A stretch of 64,000 nucleotides of DNA from positions 185,818-249,817 of the forward strand of contig NW_005201165.1 of assembly GCF_000372725.1 (NCBI RefSeq), written 5' to 3'. Origin of the DNA: Emiliania huxleyi CCMP1516. Taxonomy: Eukaryota; Haptophyta; Isochrysidales; Noelaerhabdaceae. Positions 61,065 to 64,000 of this stretch are shown one piece after another (the first letter of the stretch is position 1; every line of letters begins with the position of its first letter). The notes under the pieces are model-generated. The model searched no databases. It saw nothing but the letters and a program-made list of their open reading frames with translations, and was not told the origin of the DNA. The position numbers and the translations under genes are program-made.

Positions 61065-61413
61065 GTGTGAGATCCGTTTAACGAAACGAACAAAACACTC
61101 AAACCTTCCGGCACCGGGCGTCCCACTCTCTCCCCCCGGACACATGCATAACCGCGCCGTCCCGAGCACTAGCACTAGTGAACTGCGAGAGCCGCACAGA
61201 CAGGAAAGCCGTGTAGCTCTGCCTCTCAGCACTCAGGAGTCGCGCACGCCCCCCCTAATCCCCAACCCCTTCCCCTATACGCGCTACACGCGCAGCCCCG
61301 CGCCCAGCCCCAAGTGTACAGTCGCAAGCCAAGTGTACGCAAGCCACCCCAAGTGCCATCCCAGATTACACACTAGCAGTGTGGAGCCTTGCGCAATAGT
61401 CCTTGCTTCGGGC

Positions 61414-63883
61414 TCAGGCCGCGGTCGAGATCGCGACCGGCGTGGCGTCCTTGCCCTCGGGGGCAGCCTTCTGCCCAGGCGCGAAATACTTGAAGTAGGC
61501 CGCGTGCGCCGCGCAAAAGAGGGCGAGCGCCCCGTACGCGATGGCGAAGCGCCAGCCCTCGTTGAACGGCCGAATCTCGTCGTTGTTGATCTTGTAGCTC
61601 GACGCGTCGAACGTGTAGTTCGTCGCGAAGCCCAGTGCGTTGGTCTATGGGGGCAAGGTGTGAGGCGGATCAGCATTCCTCCTCGCTTGGCGGGGCGCGT
61701 AGACTGGGTGAGGCACGGCCGACCTTGGGCTCCGTGAAGGTAGAGAGGACCACCTCGCCCAGGTCGGTGGTGTAGTGGTCGCCTCCCGTGTCGGCGGACA
61801 TCACCGTCCCGTCCGAGAAAACGTAGTTGTTGCCGTGCATGAGGCCGAAGAGGGAGAGGAAGGAGGCGAGGGCGGCGACGACGCCGCCGCGCACAAAGTT
61901 CGAGTCGGTGAGGTCGCACAGAATCCAGCTCACGATGAGCGAGCACATGATGCCGCCCGCGGGCGCCATGTTGGAGACGCCGCGCATGCGGCCGAGCGAG
62001 CGGGTGGCCATGCCGACTCCAGCGTTGAAGTGGTCGAAGTAGATCATGTCGGCGACCACGAACATGATGCCGACCATCAGGCACGGGTAGTGGCGCGACG
62101 GCGACACCTCCAGCGCCTGCTGCACGATCATCAGGCCCACGGCGATGAGGATGACCCCGATCGAGACACCGTCGATGAGGTAGAAGAAGAGGCCGGTGAG
62201 GCCGCTCATCATGAGGACAAAGTACGCGAGTCCGTTGCAGAGCGAGTAGCCCGCGGTCGCGCCCGACGCCTTGTGCCTCCGGTGGCCAATGTACACCTGT
62301 TCCACAGGTGCAGGCGTGAAGAGTCGCTCGTCACGCCGTGCGCCGCGGCGGTGGTCCTCTCGTCGCACCGTCGTCGGGATCGTGGCGCCACAGATGGCGC
62401 CGAACATGGTGCCGAGCCCGTCGCAGAGCATCGCCTCGTGCACGTTGTAGCTGTCGCCGCCGAGCTCCGCCGCCTCGACGTTCTCGATCGTCTCGAGGAA
62501 GGAGGCGAGCGCGATTGGCAGCTGGATGGCGATGGCGCGCGCGGTAATGTCCTTGAAGCCCTCGAGGACGGTGAAGGGCGAGAACTTGTTCTTGCCCACG
62601 TAGGTCTCCGCCGCGAACTTGGCCTGGCACCCCATTACCGAGCGCTCGTTCAGGTCGCCCGTGCCGCCGGTCTCGCCGCAGCCGTCGCGGTTCTCGGTGT
62701 CCCAGCGAGCGAGGCCTGCGGGGGCGTGCCATGGACGCGTCGTGAATCTGTGCAGGCTACGTCCGATCCGCGTCTCGGGCATGGCTCACCGCTCCACCAG
62801 AGGGCGGTGCCGACGGCGAAGATGACGAGCGCGGCGGGCACGCGCGCGGGGTAGATGCCCTTGCCGCCGTTGGCGAAGAAGCCCGTGAAGCAGAGCGCTA
62901 GCGGGAGGAGTCCGATGAGCGGCTCGCGCATCACGTCGATGAGCGGGCTGAGGCCGAGCCACACGAAGCCGACGCCGCAGATGGGAGCGAAGAGAGCGGC
63001 GCGGGGCACGTTGCGCCGGATGATCTGGGCGAGGCCGATGCCGCACACCTCGAAGAGTCCGCCGATCAGGTTGGCGCAGCAGGCCGCCGCGAAAGCCTCC
63101 CACGCGAAGTCCTCGGGCGACAGAAGCTCCGAAACAGGCTTTCCGTTGAAATTGAACTCGACGTAGGGCGAGTTTTTGAAGCAGAGCGGCAGCATCACCT
63201 TTGGACAGAGCGGTGGGGCGTCTGGGCTGGTGTGCGGTACTGCGGCGGCGGGCGGCGGGCTCCAACAGCCAGAGGGTGTGTGTAGGGCGACAACAGTGGC
63301 GTCTCGCACCATGTAGACCATGAGGAAGCCGGCGGGCGCGTTGACGCCATAGGGGAGGGCGGTAACGTCGGACCGGTTCTCCTTGCGGGACAGCTTGGCG
63401 GCCATAATCGCGTACCAGATGTTGCCGAACAGGAGGGCGCAGCCGATGCCCGGGCAAACCCGTTGGAAGACCATGTCCGCGAACGCTTGGTAGTACGCGG
63501 GGTAGTTGGGCTCGCCATCGTTCGCGGTGAACGTGAAGGAGCAGGCGATCATCGGCGCGGTGAGCATAGCGGACAGGATGCCGAGGAGGGAAGAGAAGTT
63601 GTCAAAGAAGAGCATGAAAAAGGAGTCCAGCTGCGAGCGGGTCGGAGGCGGTCGGGTCAGACAGTGGTGGTGTAAGGGTGGTGATTGTGAGTTGGTGAGC
63701 TGGTGAGCAGGTGGTGGCGTTTGCGAGGGAGGCAAGCGGCGATGACGGAGCGGCGACTCGGTGATGGCTATTGTTGAAGCGCACGTCGCCCTTGGTCCAG
63801 CTCTTTGGCGACAAATACTGCCAGTTCGGCGTGATGCACATGGCGGGCTCGCCCCAGAGCTTGGAGATCGTTTGCTTCACCAT
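61414..63883 (-). CDS. NCS2-family nucleobase (xanthine/uracil/purine) permease
   Basis: ATG at 63883 (MVKQTISKLWGEPAMCITPN). A GT-AG intron joins KGD to LDSFFMLFFDNFSSLLGILS, followed by GIGCALLFGNIWYAIMAAKL, VTALPYGVNAPAGFLMVYMV, AFAAACCANLIGGLFEVCGI, ICGVGFVWLGLSPLID, PLALCFTGFFANGGKG, a soluble loop, IAIQLPIALASFLETIENVE (the conserved E-N region of NCS2/AzgA carriers), GAICGATIPTTV joined to YIGHRRHKASGATAGYSLCN, LTGLFFYLIDGVSIGVILIA and more helices, ending in PVAISTAA at 61414. About 12 membrane segments. Imports or recycles purines/pyrimidines; exact substrate unknown. The intron near 62303-62385 carries the shared CTCTTCACG block. Confidence 0.82.
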
Positions 63884-64000
63884 GCGACGAGGAATAGAGA
63901 GAGAGATGCTGTTGAGCAAGGATTGCGCCGTCGAATTGAGGCGGTGAGAGTTATCCCCCCCGGCTTCTCAATCCCATTCCCCTCGCTTGCAAGGTGCCCG
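63884..64000. other. Upstream flank, nothing recognised
   Basis: Immediately 5' of the permease. Contains short GAGAGA runs and a C run; no TATA-like element is evident. Confidence 0.4.

Overview
The window is nuclear DNA from a GC-rich unicellular eukaryote. The coding content is eukaryotic (Rab GTPase, TM9SF nonaspanin, DEAD-box helicase, METTL16-like methyltransferase, IBR5-like phosphatase, F-box/RCC1 protein). Most multi-exon genes are cut by very short introns of about 50-130 nt, many with GC-AG rather than GT-AG borders. Several proteins have signal- or plastid-type N termini, which points to a microalga. A haptophyte is my best guess, but nothing here proves it.

Layout. 1-2.3 kb: the 5' part of a dispersed element whose long ORF carries a GNAT acetyltransferase domain; a second, inverted copy lies at 36.0-36.8 kb. 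2.3-8.2 kb: ZNFX1-like SF1 helicase ending in a WW domain. 9.9-12.1 kb: a plastid-type conserved protein and a small membrane protein. 12.3-17.1 kb: IBR5-like phosphatase, glycosyltransferase-like gene, double-VOC protein. 17.4-25.3 kb: minus-strand block (secretory acidic coiled-coil protein, GIY-YIG protein, small unknowns, proline-rich cell-surface protein, F-box-like protein). 26.4-31.8 kb: nucleotide-sugar-transporter-like gene, SAM-domain gene, DUF962 protein. 32-36 kb: glutaredoxin, FKBP, small unknown, Rab. 36.84-37.3 kb: assembly gap followed by corrupted sequence. 37.4-41.2 kb: reductase with two flavodoxin-like domains. 41.6-42.3 kb: a 379-bp-period tandem repeat. 43-50 kb: hypothetical gene, cyclophilin, ankyrin-like gene, transposon debris including a clear MITE, coiled-coil gene, hypothetical gene. 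51.4-56 kb: F-box/RCC1 and TM9SF. 56.3-63.9 kb: DEAD-box helicase with a second gap inside, METTL16-like gene, NCS2 nucleobase permease. These look like ordinary housekeeping neighbours; I see no functional cluster.

The most interesting thing is the introns. In gene after gene the intron begins with a copy (6 to 21 nt) of the first bases of the following exon, with the GC or GT donor inside that copy. Many introns also share a 3' block of the form CTCTTCACG...GTGTGAGCAG. Others carry 11-nt-period repeats. One is an exact 2 x 63 nt tandem. Together this looks like a family of recently inserted introns (introner-like elements) that reuse duplicated exon sequence as splice site. All exon joins were inferred by eye from frame and protein-family similarity; no alignment or transcript data were available.
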